64,000 nucleotides of DNA from Poronia punctata (GCA_022579005.1 MU401491.1:85506-149505); one strand, 5' to 3'; numbered from the stretch's first letter, positions 36,201-48,762 are shown. Notes: generated by a model from the sequence alone, not told the origin. Translations and numbers: made by a program.

Positions 36201-39200
36201 ATGACCAAGAAAGAGGTCGGGATTCGTATCCTCAGCATCTACACCGAGCTGTTATGCGATAAGTCAAACAATGCCATCATTTACAAGTTTGCCAAGACAG
36301 TGACGAACAAGGTACGCTGTCGGACTCTGGGAGACAAACCTGGCGGTATGACTAATTACTCGGATAGTGGCTCCTCTATCTCCTTTCCGAAGACGACGCC
36401 GAAATCGTCGTCTACGGAGCCAAGATACTTGCACGACTGTTAGTGACGCACGGGGCCGCCTACACCAGCAAATTTGCGGGCCGTACCGGAGGCTTCAACA
36501 TCATGGCACATCGGCTCAAGCGATGGTGGGACATTCCCACCATATGGCCAATCTGTTTCTGTATCCTCTTTGGACTCGACGTGGCCGACTTCAATTTTGA
36601 CAAAGACTTTGATTTTTTCAGTCTCTTGGAAACGTTTGGGTCTTGTAAAATCGTGTACCCGGACGTATTGCCAGTCATCATTTCCATGCTCCAGCACGGA
36701 CTGAAAGACGTCTTGAAAAACCAAGAAACCCCCGATTCACCGTCGGGAAGACTGGAACCCCAACGCCCCTCGTCGGTTGGGTCTGGCGGGCCCAGTGCCG
36801 GATATCGACCTCGGTCCATGTCTCTTTTTAAGGAGTTGGAGTCCCGACGTAAGTTTTCCAGGCCATTTGAGTATCTCTCGCTAAATGCATCTTAGGTATG
36901 CCTCAGACCGGATCAGACCGGAACGTCGGCAATGTAGCCGTCCTCCATGCTGTGACTAGGTTTTTAGCGGACCTTCACGCTTGGTCCTCAGACTTTAGAG
37001 ACTTTGCCCTTTCCTCCGATTATGTTCGTCTTCTGCTCTTCGCCTTATATCCTGCAATCGTTAGTGTAGATGCAGTGAGCCCTGAAATCGAGTTGGAGTC
37101 TCGTGATTCCGCACTCACATTCGAGGGAGCCGATGTCATTCTCCGCCCACTTGGAACGTCGACGGCGACACCTGTGATTCGAACTTCTAGTCCGGCAGCT
37201 GGCAAACAAATACGGCCAGGAGGCCAGAACGTTGGGACGAAGCTGCGCAAAGCATCTTCGTTCGTGCTTCTGCCTAGCCAGAAGGCGTCCAAGCCTGAGC
37301 AGCCTAGTATCACACACGCTATAAACCCGGGGAAGAAGATGGCAGGACAGAACATTAGCCATGGCGTGGTCGATGGAATGCTGGAACTGGTTATCCAAGT
37401 CTTTGTTGACCAGGTAATTCTTCGCAAGGAGTTCCCCGGTTTCAGCCTCTTCCTCCAAATACCCCCTGGATTCCAAGAACACCATGCTTATTTCACATCG
37501 CACGTCCTGAGGAACACGATTGTTCATATCTCGAGCACTATCAAACTGGACTGGAAGGTTTTGCATGAGACCAAGGTTCTCCTCAACATGTCAAGGTTCT
37601 GCCAGCACATGGTTGATGCCATTTTCGAGGGCTGGTTTATCAACGGCATGGAACCCATGCTTGATTTTGCCGGCTTGTTACTCGAACATCTCGAAAGGCC
37701 TGAGGTTGCCAAGCTGAAAACCGTACGTCTCTGCAGTCAAGCCGTTTCTACGATTCGAAGCTGCTTCCTTAAGCTCGTACTACTCAGGCTCTCTGAGATG
37801 GACAGCTCAGATGCCACCGAGGCCGAGGCCAGCTTCTCCATGGACAAGATCATGTACTGGCAGATGGTGGTTCTGGGGTCGCTCTCTGTCGACGACGATT
37901 ACATGAAACTGTTTTGGTATCAGTTGTACCAGAAGCTCATGGACGGCCGAGAGATTGTTCGGCTGTGCGCCGTGAACCTTTGGCGTATCATGCTGGTGCA
38001 AAAGCCCGAAGAATGCGCCTCGCTCTTCCGACTTATCATGGATTCGGAACAGGCCTCATTGGCTAGGAGCTTCCAGAAAGTGACGGAACTTGACAACGAT
38101 ACCTTTGTAGCCTGGGTTGATCAGCACCGACCCTCTCTAGACTCGCTCTTCCTGCGAGGGACCTCGCAAGCATGGGAGGAATTTGTTGCATCGGAGAACC
38201 AACGCACGTTTGAATCTGCTCGTTTGCGCCTTGGTAAGCGGAAAGAAGTACTCAGGCGCTGGCATGCGGAGACGAAAGAGCGGGATAGCCTCCTTCTACG
38301 CCACGACATGGCCAACTCGGCATGGATGAAGTCTATTTGGGCTTCGGAACACTTCAAACATCAACGTGCCGGCCAAGATAAACAGGATGACTACTCCTTT
38401 TTCTCGTCTGCGTATTCAAAAATGGAGCAAGATCTGACCCGACCTGGGGCAGTTCTACATACCCCTACCCAGACAAGATGGAAGCTGGACAGAACTGAAG
38501 GTCGAAACCGTATGCGCTTGAGGCTTTTACCAGACTCTTCGGCAATACATACAGATTACCAACCCAAGAGACGAACGACGGACCAACAGCCGGCTTCTGT
38601 CTTGAAGTCAGCCTCGTCCATGCCCTCTGTACGAGCCGATCGCTCGACGAGTACTGCTTCGTCAGGTGCGGTCCATAGCCGAAGCGGTGGCAGTGGTGGT
38701 GGATTTCACAATGACAACAAAGCCATCGCCAATGCTGAAGGTCAGGGGCAAAGTGATATGACGGAAGACGATTTCGAGCTTGTTGATGACCCAAATGACC
38801 CGAACGAGGGCGAAGATGGATTTGAAGATAAGAATCGAAGGGTTATGAGGCGTCTGCAACAGGGGGATGCTGTCCAGCAGGTGTACAACGTATCTCGGAT
38901 CATCGGTCTCGAGGCGTGCGAAGGTATATTGCTGGTGGGGAAAAACGCGCTCTACATCATGGATAACTATTTCCAATGTGCCGATGGAGAGATTGTGAAT
39001 GTCTGGGAGGCACCAAGCGCCGAACGGGACCTCTTCTCGCAAATCATCACGGGCATGAAAGACCGTGACGGACAGCCGCTGTCCAACCACAACACACAAT
39101 CATCGCGTTCTTGGAAGTGGCGAGATGTTATCAGCCTATCCAAGCGGCGATTCTTGTTTCGCGATGTCGCCATCGAAATATTTTTTACCGACGGCCGGAG

Positions 39201-41300
39201 CTACCTCTTGGCCACCAAGGACCTGGCCACGAGAGATGAAGTGTATGCCCGGCTCGCTTCGAAGACGCCTCACACGGCCGGGCCAAACTCGTTGCCCAAC
39301 CCGGAAGATGCGTGGCGCTTGGAGTCGTTGAAGATGTTTGAGGAATCGCCGCAGACCTTTGGGTCCAAGTTTGGCAGCATCTTCAACTCGTCTCCTTGGA
39401 ACCCCATCATGCGCAAGTGGCAAAAGGGCGAAATCTCCAATTTCCACTACCTCATGCTGGTCAACACGATGGCGGGTCGGACTTTCAACGACCTGACTCA
39501 ATATCCCGTTTTCCCCTGGATCTTGGCCGACTACACGAGTGACGATCTCAACTTGGAAGATCCTGCCACATTTCGGGACCTGTCGAAGCCTATGGGAGCG
39601 CAGACCGCACGCCGGCAAGCCGATTACAGGTCGAGATACACCAGCCTTGCCGAGATAGGCGAATCTCCTTTCCACTATGGCACCCACTATTCGTCGGCCA
39701 TGATCGTGGCTTCATATCTGATCCGCTTGCCCCCGTTCGTCCACTCATATATCCTCCTTCAGGGCGGCAGCTTCGATCATGCTGACCGCTTGTTCTTCTC
39801 TGTCGAAGGATCGTGGAAATCAGCCTCGCAGGACAACGGGTCTGATGTTCGCGAGTTGATTCCCGAATTCTTCTATCTCCCCGAGTTTTTGACCAACATC
39901 AACGGATACAATTTTGGCAGCCGCCAGGGGACGGGCGGTCAAGTGAATGATGTGCAGCTGCCACCATGGGCAAAAGGCGATCCCAAGATCTTTATTGCTA
40001 AGCATCGCGAGGCACTGGAGTCACCGTATGTCAGCCAAAACCTGCATCATTGGATTGACCTGGTCTTTGGGTACAAGCAGCGCGGCGACGAAGCAGTCGA
40101 AAACCTGAACGTATTCCACCACCTATCATACTACGGAGCAAAGGACCTCGACAAGATTGCCGACTCGGACGAGAGACACGCGACAACAAGTATCATCCAC
40201 AATTTTGGTCAAACCCCTCACCAGGTCTTCAGCAAGCCCCACCCGGCAAGAGAGAACACGTCCTTCCCGGCCAAAAGATTAGATACTGCATGCTATGCCT
40301 TGTCCCGAATCCCTCATCCGCTGCTCGAAAGCCGTGAGCGAGTGGGTTCTCTGATCTATTCGCCCAAATTGGACCGACTCCTTTGCTCTTCTCCTTTCCG
40401 GCTGAACCTACCTCCAACTTATGAAAGATATTTGGAATGGGGCTATGCAGATTATAGCATCCGGTTCTTTTCCAGTGAAAATCGGAAAAGCGCAGGTGTA
40501 AGTGAGAACCTGCATATTGGACAGATCTCATGTGTCGTCGTTGCGGATTCCAAGACTCTCATCACAGCTGGAGAGGACTGCGTGGTGTCTGTCTTTACCA
40601 TTCAGAGTGTGTCTGGCCAGCCAGTGGAGCTGGTGCATCGATCGTCGCTTTTCGGACACAAAACCCCCGTTACCACAATTGCCGTGTCGAACGCATTCAG
40701 TACGGTCGTCACTATATCCGGCGATGGGCACGCTTTTCTTTGGGATCTAAACCGCCTCGAGTTCATCCGCAAGCTGCCAAACAACCGGTTCGTCGAGTGT
40801 GCGTCCATCAATGACGTGTCTGGAGAGATTATGCTCTGTGCCGGCCCTAATGTGGCACTCTATACACTGAATGGCGAGTTACTCTTGGATCAAAACGTCT
40901 GCACCGAACACGATGACTATGTGCACTCGTGTGCCTTTTACGAAGGCTCCGGCAATGAGTGGCTAGAAAGCTATCTGGTATTCACCGGCCACAGACGAGG
41001 GCGTGTGAACATCTGGAAACGTTCTATCAAGAATGGAAAGTGGGTGTTGGAACTTGTCAGGCGCCTCGACCACATCGACTCTCGGAGCGAAACTGGTGCC
41101 AATACCGAAGCTGCTATCACGTGTATTACACCGATGCCACAATTGGTATATACGGGCGATGACGACGGGAGAGTTGTAAGTTTCTACCATGATCTCTTAC
41201 TCCGGCCTGCTCCCCCTTTTTATTTCTTTTCGCCACGAGATTACTAACTATGAATGACACACATTAGTATGAATGGACTCTGATTCACAGGGAGAGATAG
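33266..41300 (+). CDS. BEACH-domain protein (Bph1/LYST-like), five exons
   Basis: Exons are 33266-35861, 35923-36311, 36368-36848, 36896-41175 and 41268-41300, totalling 7779 nt and 2592 residues. All four introns (61, 56, 47 and 92 nt) have GT-AG ends, and the last exon adds only YEWTLIHRER, the usual end of the final WD repeat. Order of domains: armadillo-like helical N-terminus, a concanavalin A/laminin-G-like domain at about 365-565 (FTAWVRVDKFD, WYHIAVVH, LYVDGEFV), a long helical middle, a PH-BEACH domain at about 1815-1960, the BEACH domain at about 1980-2275 with the hallmark NFHYLMLVNTMAGRTFNDL and YPVFPWILADY, and WD40 repeats from about 2357 to the end. Such proteins act as scaffolds in membrane trafficking, vacuole/lysosome and septation-related processes. 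The gene is intact and well preserved. The orthologue class (Bph1 type) is inferred from architecture. Confidence 0.95.
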
Positions 41301-41971
41301 AGTTTTTCCCTTGAGCAGAAACCAAGAAAATCTTTCAAAGCACGAGCGAAAAGTATGGGGACCTTGCTTACCTAAATAAAAATGGAAAGTGAAAAAGGCG
41401 TCACGGTTGCGGTTTAATTAGCCTTTGATTTTAATAAGGTAGCTGTTTTTGCCCTATATATATCTGAATCGCAAGAGCAGCATAGTTGTCATAGACAGAC
41501 GAGCGGATGACAGTAATGAAATACGGTATCTTTGGTGGTGTTTTTATAGACGTGTAACTACCCCTTGTTGCGTGTTGATTGACTTATTTTCCGCGATGGC
41601 ATGTTTCTGTATTTTGGCCCATGGAGAAGGGAAGGGAGGGAATCCTTTCGTTGTCTTCATGTTACCATTGATCCGATATGGCATATGTAATTCCGTGAAC
41701 GAAAGGAAACATATATTGCCTTGTGCAATACGCGTTTGTCGTCTGATTCTCTTCTTTCTTGCTCCTCCCCTTATATGTACAAGTACCTCTTCCCTATCTC
41801 TTCCTCTGCGTCTCCCTCCTGCCCTTCAACTCCTCTAGTATTTCTGTCCGTCTGTTTTGTTTGCACCTCCTTGTTGAGTTCTTTCTCTTGCACCGTTCTC
41901 CCGGGCGATTCTGGCATATTCATACAGGCAGCGCAGTCGGTCGTGGTTCGTGGTTCGTGCTCGTGTTTTAT
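41301..41971. other. Convergent intergenic region
   Basis: Space between the 3' ends of the BEACH gene and the complex I subunit gene. Contains A/T-rich 3' UTR-like sequence and no further gene. Confidence 0.5.
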
Positions 41972-42281
41972 CTAATCGTCGTAACCGGAAAGTTGTTTCC
42001 TAGGACCTGTGGGAACTATATTTTCCGTTTTTCCCCATTAGCCATTCCATTTCATCCGAGTTTGTAAAGGTAGGCAGGCAGGCGGACATACCCGGATAAG
42101 TCAAAGGAATAGGCGGAGCACGCTCATAACCAAGCCTCTTCAACGTCGGAGGAACAGTAAACAAGATGACGGGACCCATGGCGCCGATGACGCACGAGTA
42201 GAAGTACGCTGGTTTTTCGCGGGCTGACCAGCGTAGGTAGCGGAGGGGACCGGACCAGAATCGGGGGGTCGGGTTGACCAT
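41972..42281 (-). CDS. NADH:ubiquinone oxidoreductase 9.5 kDa subunit
   Basis: Two exons, 42281-42092 and 42006-41972; the 85-nt intron has donor GTATGT and acceptor CACAG. The product is 74 residues. The sequence follows the fungal complex I 9.5 kDa subunit closely: PRFWSGPLRYLRW, REKPAYFYSCVIGAMGP with one membrane helix, PPTL, PPIPLTYPGPR and the terminal GYDD. The last 11 residues, which contain the conserved PRK and GYDD, lie in the tiny second exon and are recovered only by splicing. The protein is an accessory subunit in the membrane arm of mitochondrial respiratory complex I. It is small enough to be missed in gene calling. Confidence 0.92.
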
Positions 42282-42961
42282 TTTTTTGGGGGGGTGTTAT
42301 TTCGGTTGGATTGTTTGTCACTGCCTGATTATAAGGGGAATTGATTGCCTTGCCGGCGTGATTGACTGATTGACTGATTGACTGAGTGACTGACTGACTG
42401 ACAAGAAAGATGGATGCCGTTTGTACGTTATCGTGAATGAGGCTCTTTGGGGACTCGGGAGCTCTCTATGCTAGGCTTGCGTTTTTATTGGTTAATATGG
42501 GAGCTGGTGATGGCACTTTAATGTACCGTGTTTAGTCACTACAGGAACTGTATTTGCTGTGAAGGGGTTGTACCGCTTTACTGGTTACAGCGGAAAACGC
42601 TCTATTTTGTGGTTGATGGATACTTTACCAACGTGCACGCTACGTGAGCTCCATTTGTCACGCACTGTATACTGAATAAACCATTCAGAACAGTCCCCGC
42701 AGAAGCCCCAGAAGAAGACATGTCTTGGCAGGAACGGGCTACGTATGCCAGAGCTCCAAATCTGTTAATAACGGTATTGGGGATATTTGAGACAGCTGGT
42801 CTAATCGCGATACCTGCCTGTAATACCTATCCAAACATCATATCCACCTTGACCTTTTCTCTCCCATGATTCCTATGCGCAGCTAAAAGTCATTTCATGC
42901 TGTCGCATTACGAATCACTTTTGTTGTTTCCCCCCCTCTCTTGTCAAGTGACATTGCAAAG
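42282..42961. promoter_or_regulatory. Shared promoter region between divergent genes
   Basis: The 680 bp between the divergent starts of the complex I subunit (minus) and WBP1 (plus). It contains a GACT/GATTGACT simple repeat at 42359-42403. No specific factor sites could be assigned. Confidence 0.5.
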
Positions 42962-44525
42962 ATGAGGTCCCTAGTGTCGTTTCTGCTTCTTTGCCTTGTC
43001 GCCGCCGTCCAGGCTGTTAGCTCAAGCGGCAACAGGTTGCTTGTTGTTCTGGAGAATGTCGCCGACAAGGCAGGGTATTCGAAATTCTTTGGCGACCTTG
43101 AGGGTAGGTAGCACTCGGGTCCTCTACACTTTTCAATTGTGCTAATTGGTTTGGTCACAGGTCGTGGTTTCGAAATAGATTATGAGACTCCCAAGAGTGA
43201 AGGCCTACGTCTCTTCCATTTGGGTGAGAGATCATACGACCATCTCCTACTATTGCCTACGAAGTCAAAAGGTTTGTGTGTATTCTTTACAGGACATTTG
43301 TGTGTAATCCTGGAATCAAGCTAATTGTTGGTTATGATAATGCAGGTCTCGGACCCAACCTTACACCCAACATCCTCCTCGATTTTGTCAATGCAGATGG
43401 CAATATTCTCGTGACGCTCTCTGGTTCCTCAACCGTCCCGTCAAGTCTTGTTTCCCTACTCCTGGAACTTGATATCCAATTGCCTTCCGATCGCCAAGGT
43501 CTCGTTGTTGATCATTTCAATTACGACACCATCTCCGCTTCCGAGAAACACGATGTGCTTGTTCTCCCCACCCCACGCCGCCTTCGACCCGACCTGTCCA
43601 ACCCTTTCGCAGTCGGCAAAGACGGGGTCATCGCCTTCCCCAACGGTATGGGCCAGACCCTTGGCGGAGGTCCCCTCCTCGCGCCAATCCTGCGCGGTCC
43701 CTCGACATCTTACAGCTATAACCCCAAGGAGCAAGCTGAAACCGTCGACGAACTCTTCGCAAGCGGAGCTCAGCTCTCGCTCATAAGTGCCATCCAGGCC
43801 CGCAACTCGGCCCGTCTCGTTGTCGTCGGATCGGTCGATATGTTGAGTGACAAGTGGTTCGATGCAAAGGTGAAGAAAGTCGGTGAGAAGGATTCGGTTA
43901 CGACACTGAACCGCGAGTTTGCAAAGGCTGTGTCTGGATGGACGTTTAAGGAGACTGGCGTATTGCGCGTCAATAGCGTGGAGCATTATCTGGATGAGGA
44001 ACGCAATGTTACGAATCCCAAGATCTATCGGATCAAGAACGATGTGGTAAGTTTTAATATGTCTCGCGTATTCCTCAGTACATCTTATACTAATCAACCT
44101 AGACTTATTCCATTTCGTTATCCGAGTATTCGTGGGACAAGTACATTCCTTTCGAGGTTCCTGAAAACGATGCGCTACAACTCGAGTTCAGCATGCTATC
44201 ACCCTTCCACAGGCTGGAACTAAAGCCGACCAGTTCCTCCAAAGACAGCACTACCTTCTCTGTCTCGTTCAAGCTGCCGGATCAGCATGGAATTTTCAAC
44301 TTCCTAGTCAACTACAAGCGACCATTCTTTACCACCGTGTTTGAGAAAAACACTGTTTCTGTACGACATTTTGCCCATGACGAGTGGCCCCGCAGTTTTG
44401 TTATCAGTGGCGCGTGGCCGTGGATAGCAGGCATCGGAGCTACCGTCACTGGATGGCTTGCGTTTTGCGCTGTATGGCTGTATAGTGCACCGCCCAAGAC
44501 GAGCGAGAGCAAGAAGAAGCGGTAA
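42962..44525 (+). CDS. WBP1: Oligosaccharyltransferase 48-kDa subunit (WBP1/OST48)
   Basis: Exons are 42962-43103, 43161-43271, 43346-44046 and 44103-44525, giving 458 residues. All introns (57, 74 and 56 nt) have GT-AG ends and keep the frame. Residues 1-18 form a signal peptide (MRSLVSFLLLCLVAAVQA). The lumenal domain shows family blocks RLLVVLENV, YETPKSEGLRLFHLGERSYDHLLLLP, GPNLTPNILLDFVNADGNILV, and FVISGAWPWIAGIGATVTGW as part of the single C-terminal membrane helix, followed by a short cytosolic tail ending KKKR, which carries the di-lysine ER-retention type seen in WBP1. It is an essential non-catalytic subunit of the ER complex that N-glycosylates nascent proteins. Confidence 0.95.
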
Positions 44526-45204
44526 AAAAGGAACGATTTGATATGATGAGGGAAGGCAAAGATTCTCGGGACGAAAGACAGATGGAGAATTAGGCGAATG
44601 ATTTTCGTTTTTCTGCTTGTGATATACCACTCTGTACACGATACAAAAAAGCATGGACTTGACGGACTTGTATTTGACATGCCTGGAATCGGGACACTTA
44701 AGAGTCCGTCAGAAGGCTATTGTTAGATAAAGTAGTCTAATAAAATAAACAAATACAAAGGAAAAAAACTTAAATTCTGCTTTTCTTGTGTTGTGGTGAT
44801 TTTAAAACTACTTGCTGCGTGTTTTTTTTAGGGAATAGCTAACCTAGTGGTTAGGTAGCTATCATGTAGAAGTTATTTCTACTTTAAATGCCATTGTAAG
44901 TCATCTATACAGACAATAAGGGTTTTGTCTGGACAAAGTGCCTAACCTACGAGTAGGAATTATTAATCCCTAAAAGAGGCTCAATGATGTTGTTCCCTAG
45001 ACATGCTAAGACGTATTGCGGGCGTCTCTTCATTTGTCACCGAGCATTCTCGCCACCACAACAACAATTTATCATTATTGAATATTTATTACCATTACGT
45101 AGTAATTTATCTCACCAGACAGAATAGAAAAAAACACTTCTAGAGTATGATATCCCGCTCTTTCGCGCCGTACAAAAGACACGTTATACAGGTCATTCCA
45201 GAAT
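44526..45204. other. Convergent intergenic region
   Basis: 3' flanks of WBP1 and the oxysterol-binding protein gene. AT-rich, no gene seen. Confidence 0.5.
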
Positions 45205-46641
45205 CTACCCAGTGGGTTCCAAAGAATCATGATACGCTCCTTCCTTGATCAAGACTTCAGCAGCCTCGACCCCAACAAAACTCCAAGACCCCGCCGTCCT
45301 ATCCATCTCAGGCTCACGCAGTAAAGGATCCGGCAAAGCGCGAGCCAGGACGGTAAACTCTTTACTTTTTTCCCCTTTCCCCGACCTCTGGAAGAAGACC
45401 CGAGGCCATTCCAAGCCATTATTTTCCTCAACCGCCCGCATCTGTCTCTGCGCCTCCTCGATCTTTCCCTTCTCCCTGACTATATCCCCCATGTCTCCTC
45501 TGCGGATCGCTCCAGTCACTTTTTCCCATGCCCGTCTAGACTCCCACGGGCTCTGCTTCTCTATCGGCTTGACGTCAAGTCGGACGGACGGTATATGATC
45601 AACGTGAAAACTTTCTATCACGGTTGCGTGACCGTCTGCAGCAACATCCCGCACAGTAAGAAGACCATTCCACTGTCCCGTTATCTCGTAGACATCTTTC
45701 CCATCTTTCCTCACCACGGCACGGACGTAATGACGCGGACCACCACTGCCCCAAAAGCTGCTCTTTTTCATCCCCTTCCCGTCGTCGTCGTCGCCGTCGT
45801 CACCAAAGACAATAGTAGACAAATACCCCGAGCTAGAAGAAACGTAACACGTCCCTTGCAACTCCACATACGGCCGTCCCGTAAGTAGACCACGAATAGT
45901 CATCGTGGGTAGATTCGTGCGTAGGTGCGATTCCTCATGGACACGATCGCGTAATATCGCGTGACCGACCTGTTTGACGCACACGCTGCCGCCGCCGGTA
46001 AACGTCGTCTCCTGCGCCACGTAGCCCGACGAAGAGATTCCTTGCTCGAGGTTATATAGTGCCGAGGCTGTCACGGGGGGGTGATGAGAGACTTGCTCGA
46101 CTACGACGCGTGTACTGCCGCCGAAGGAACCGATGAATATTTCGCCTAGGAAGCCGTTTAGTGGTTTTTTTATGATCCCTACCCCTCCTGCTTTCTTCTT
46201 CTTCTTCTTCTTCTCGTCTGGGTTTTCTGCTTCTGCTGTCGTAGTAGTCGTGGCTTTGACTTGATGATTCAGACTACAGAAGAAATTCTTTAATACGAGA
46301 AGCACCCGACGTCCCGGATCTTCTTCGTGCGCGGGCCGAAGGAATATTTCGTGATGAGCGGCCCAGGAGGCGGGTATCTCGGTGACGGAAATAGGGGCTA
46401 GGATGAATGGTGGGGCGGTGATGTTGGATAGGTCGCCTTTGATGGTGGCTAGGAATGAGAGCATGGTCCTTAGTTGGCTGATGTGTGATCTCGTCATCAT
46501 GATTAAGGAACGAGTTGGGGATTTACGACGGTTTGTGGAGGGGCTGGTTTTGGTTTTGTTCTGGTATATGACGATAAAGGAGGTGTATAGAAGTTGCGCG
46601 ATGCTTGTACGGCGACTCCATTTGTTTTTGTTATATACCAT
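45205..46641 (-). CDS. Oxysterol-binding protein homologue (Osh4/Kes1-like)
   Basis: An uninterrupted frame of 478 codons. Short ORPs of the Kes1/Osh4 type carry sterol or PI4P between membranes. The signature EQVSHHPP is present at about residue 185, preceded by KPLNGFLGE and FILAPISVTEIPASWA and followed by the lid and beta-barrel strands (ELQGTCYVSSSSGYLS, ITGQWNGLL). The C-terminal WEKVTGAIRRGDMGDIVREKGKIEEAQRQMR helix matches the family's usual LW..VT.A....D...A...K...E..QR. There is no PH or ankyrin domain, as expected of the short class. Low-complexity insertions (KKKKKKK, DDGDDDDGKG) interrupt loops. The start is uncertain: family N-termini begin close to LSFLATIKGDLSN (residue 60), so the first 50 residues may be leader sequence or hide an intron with its acceptor near 46469. 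Confidence 0.88.
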   Translation of the reverse strand: MVYNKNKWSRRTSIAQLLYTSFIVIYQNKTKTSPSTNRRKSPTRSLIMMTRSHISQLRTMLSFLATIKGDLSNITAPPFILAPISVTEIPASWAAHHEIFLRPAHEEDPGRRVLLVLKNFFCSLNHQVKATTTTTAEAENPDEKKKKKKKAGGVGIIKKPLNGFLGEIFIGSFGGSTRVVVEQVSHHPPVTASALYNLEQGISSSGYVAQETTFTGGGSVCVKQVGHAILRDRVHEESHLRTNLPTMTIRGLLTGRPYVELQGTCYVSSSSGYLSTIVFGDDGDDDDGKGMKKSSFWGSGGPRHYVRAVVRKDGKDVYEITGQWNGLLTVRDVAADGHATVIESFHVDHIPSVRLDVKPIEKQSPWESRRAWEKVTGAIRRGDMGDIVREKGKIEEAQRQMRAVEENNGLEWPRVFFQRSGKGEKSKEFTVLARALPDPLLREPEMDRTAGSWSFVGVEAAEVLIKEGAYHDSLEPTG

Positions 46642-47462
46642 TGTTATTTATTATTTATTTATTTTCATCGTCTCTGTCACATTTTCATGATCTTCTAGAA
46701 TCTACAACCCACTCTGGGGGCTTGGCTACGTTTTTCTATAGGGGTTTTTTTTTTTTTTTTCTTTCTTCTTTCTTGGTTTAGTCATTTGGAGCGGCTTAGG
46801 CCCGGGGGCGATGGTCGCGATGTTGAATGAGAGGAATGATCGGATGACGTCGTGACGTCGAAAAAGATTTTATTTGTCTTATATTACTCAGCGACAAAGG
46901 ACCCCTTTATACCTAGAGAGAGGGCGATTAATAATATCTTTGTCAGGCAGTTTTGTCTGGATAAGATTCCCCATTGTCTATACGGATAGTCAGACTTACA
47001 ACGGCATTTAAAGTAGAAAATAACTTCGACTACGGTATTGGCTAGGTTAGCTAGGTAAGTACCTATTGCTATGAACAATAAGCGGTATATACACGTAGTA
47101 GGTAACGATCTCATAGTAAATAGGTAGTCTTAAAAAAAAGAGAACATCAACCCCAAAGAGAAGCAAAGGTTGTTTAAATTTTAGGGATTTAAAATATGAC
47201 ATCAGCCAATCACATCATAACAAAACACCCCGAAATGGCCAAACGGGCAAGTTCCATTCCTCCTCCTCCACCACCGAGTCCCGACAGTTGAAGTTCTGAG
47301 CTATTTTCCACAACAGCAACCCCCTTCTTATTAACCTAACCTAGATATATACATTACTTAATTATCATCAGAAGTTGATACCTACACCACTTTGACCACA
47401 TAGTAGAGGGGGAAAAAAAAAAAGGGAAACATTCATCAACACACAAAAAAAAAAAAAAAAAT
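46642..47462. promoter_or_regulatory. Divergent promoter region
   Basis: Intergenic space between the divergent oxysterol-binding protein and sugar-bisphosphatase genes. Contains a T-run at 46746-46760 and two A-runs (47412-47423, 47445-47461), the second directly before the bisphosphatase ATG. No extra gene. Confidence 0.45.
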
Positions 47463-48512
47463 ATGTCAACCCAAGAAATCCCCATACCAGAAGCAGAACC
47501 CCTCCACCGCGCCACAGGAGGCCAACACCCCAACCTCGTACATCACGTAATCCCCTCTCTCCTCCGGGCCATCGGCCGCACGGCCGAGGCCCTCCGCACC
47601 AAACACGCCGTGCAACAAGCCGGGTCGGCCAACGTCTTCGGCGACGCCCAATTGAACGTGGACGTGTTGGCCGAGGATTTTTTCCGTCGCGAGATTGAGA
47701 GTTGCGAATATATCGTCACGGCAAGCAGCGAGGAAGATCCTGTCGAGAAGTCGAAATCGAAATCCACTTCCACTTCCGCTACCGCCAAAGGGGTTTATAC
47801 AGTGGCTTTCGACCCTCTAGACGGAAGTTCCATCATCGGCCCCAACTGGTCGGTCGGCTGTATCCTGGGTATATGGGAGGGCGCGACGGCACTCGGTCAA
47901 GACCCGACGACTAGACAGATCGCTGCCGTCTTGGGCGTCTTCGGTCCGAGGAATACGGCTATCATTGCAGTGCGTGTTCCCGGGAGGGAAGACGAGGCGG
48001 CTTGTCTCGAGGTGGGGATTAAAGATGGGGGAGAAGATGGATCTTTTGAAATCATCCGTCAGGATGTAAAGTTTCAAGACCAAGACCAAGACCAAGATAA
48101 AGACGAGGAAGATGAAGGAAAGTCGAGAAAAAATAATAAATATTTCGCGCCGGCTAATCTCCGCGCCGCATCCGAAGATCCGCGATACTTGGCGCTGGTG
48201 ACGAGGTATATACGGGATAGATATACGTTGCGGTATAGTGGCGGGTTGGTTCCCGATGTTGTGCATGCTTTGGTCAAGGGACATGGGGTTTATTTGTCGC
48301 CTGTGACGCGGGGTAGTAAGGCGAAGTTGAGGAGGGCGTATGAATTGTTGCCGGTTGCTTTGGTTGTGGAATGTGCGGGGGGTAAGGCGATTGATCCTGT
48401 TGATGGGAGGAGGATATTGGAGAGACGGTTGGTGGATCTGGATGAGACGGCCGGGTTGATTTGTGGTACTTCTGCAGAGGTTGATCTCGCGAGGGAGGTT
48501 TTGCTTGGTTGA
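47463..48512 (+). CDS. Sedoheptulose-1,7-bisphosphatase/fructose-1,6-bisphosphatase family protein
   Basis: A single-exon gene of 349 residues. The metal-binding motif DPLDGSS occurs in VAFDPLDGSSI, followed by WSVGCILGIWEG, a form closer to SBPase than to fungal FBP1. The substrate-binding region RYSGGLVPDVVHALVKGHGVYLSP and the active-site strand ELLPVALVVECAGGKA are also present. The protein would remove the C1 phosphate of a sugar bisphosphate in the cytosol. Fungal SBPase-like proteins are distinct from gluconeogenic FBP1. Two low-complexity insertions are unusual for an enzyme of this size: KSKSKSTSTSATAK before the metal site and a DQDQDQDKDEEDEGKSRKNNK stretch in the middle. Both keep the frame and fall at plausible loops. 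ATG at 47463 sits right after an A-rich leader. Confidence 0.85.
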   Translation: MSTQEIPIPEAEPLHRATGGQHPNLVHHVIPSLLRAIGRTAEALRTKHAVQQAGSANVFGDAQLNVDVLAEDFFRREIESCEYIVTASSEEDPVEKSKSKSTSTSATAKGVYTVAFDPLDGSSIIGPNWSVGCILGIWEGATALGQDPTTRQIAAVLGVFGPRNTAIIAVRVPGREDEAACLEVGIKDGGEDGSFEIIRQDVKFQDQDQDQDKDEEDEGKSRKNNKYFAPANLRAASEDPRYLALVTRYIRDRYTLRYSGGLVPDVVHALVKGHGVYLSPVTRGSKAKLRRAYELLPVALVVECAGGKAIDPVDGRRILERRLVDLDETAGLICGTSAEVDLAREVLLG

Positions 48513-48762
48513 GGGGGGATATTATAGATCTTTAAGCCCCTATGCTCGTAGACTTAGAGATAGAGTAGGTAGTACGTATAGAAGTAGCGGCACTAATGAT
48601 TATGTCGCGTGTCACATTGAGCTCGCAGAATTTGACATGGCTTTACAGGATCATTAGGGATGTCAGTAGAGCAATGGTAGCATCGATTGAGAAATGTTGC
48701 CAAGGTACCATGTTTATTTTCAAGTTTATTATGGACATCTACGGAACATACAAGTAAAGATC

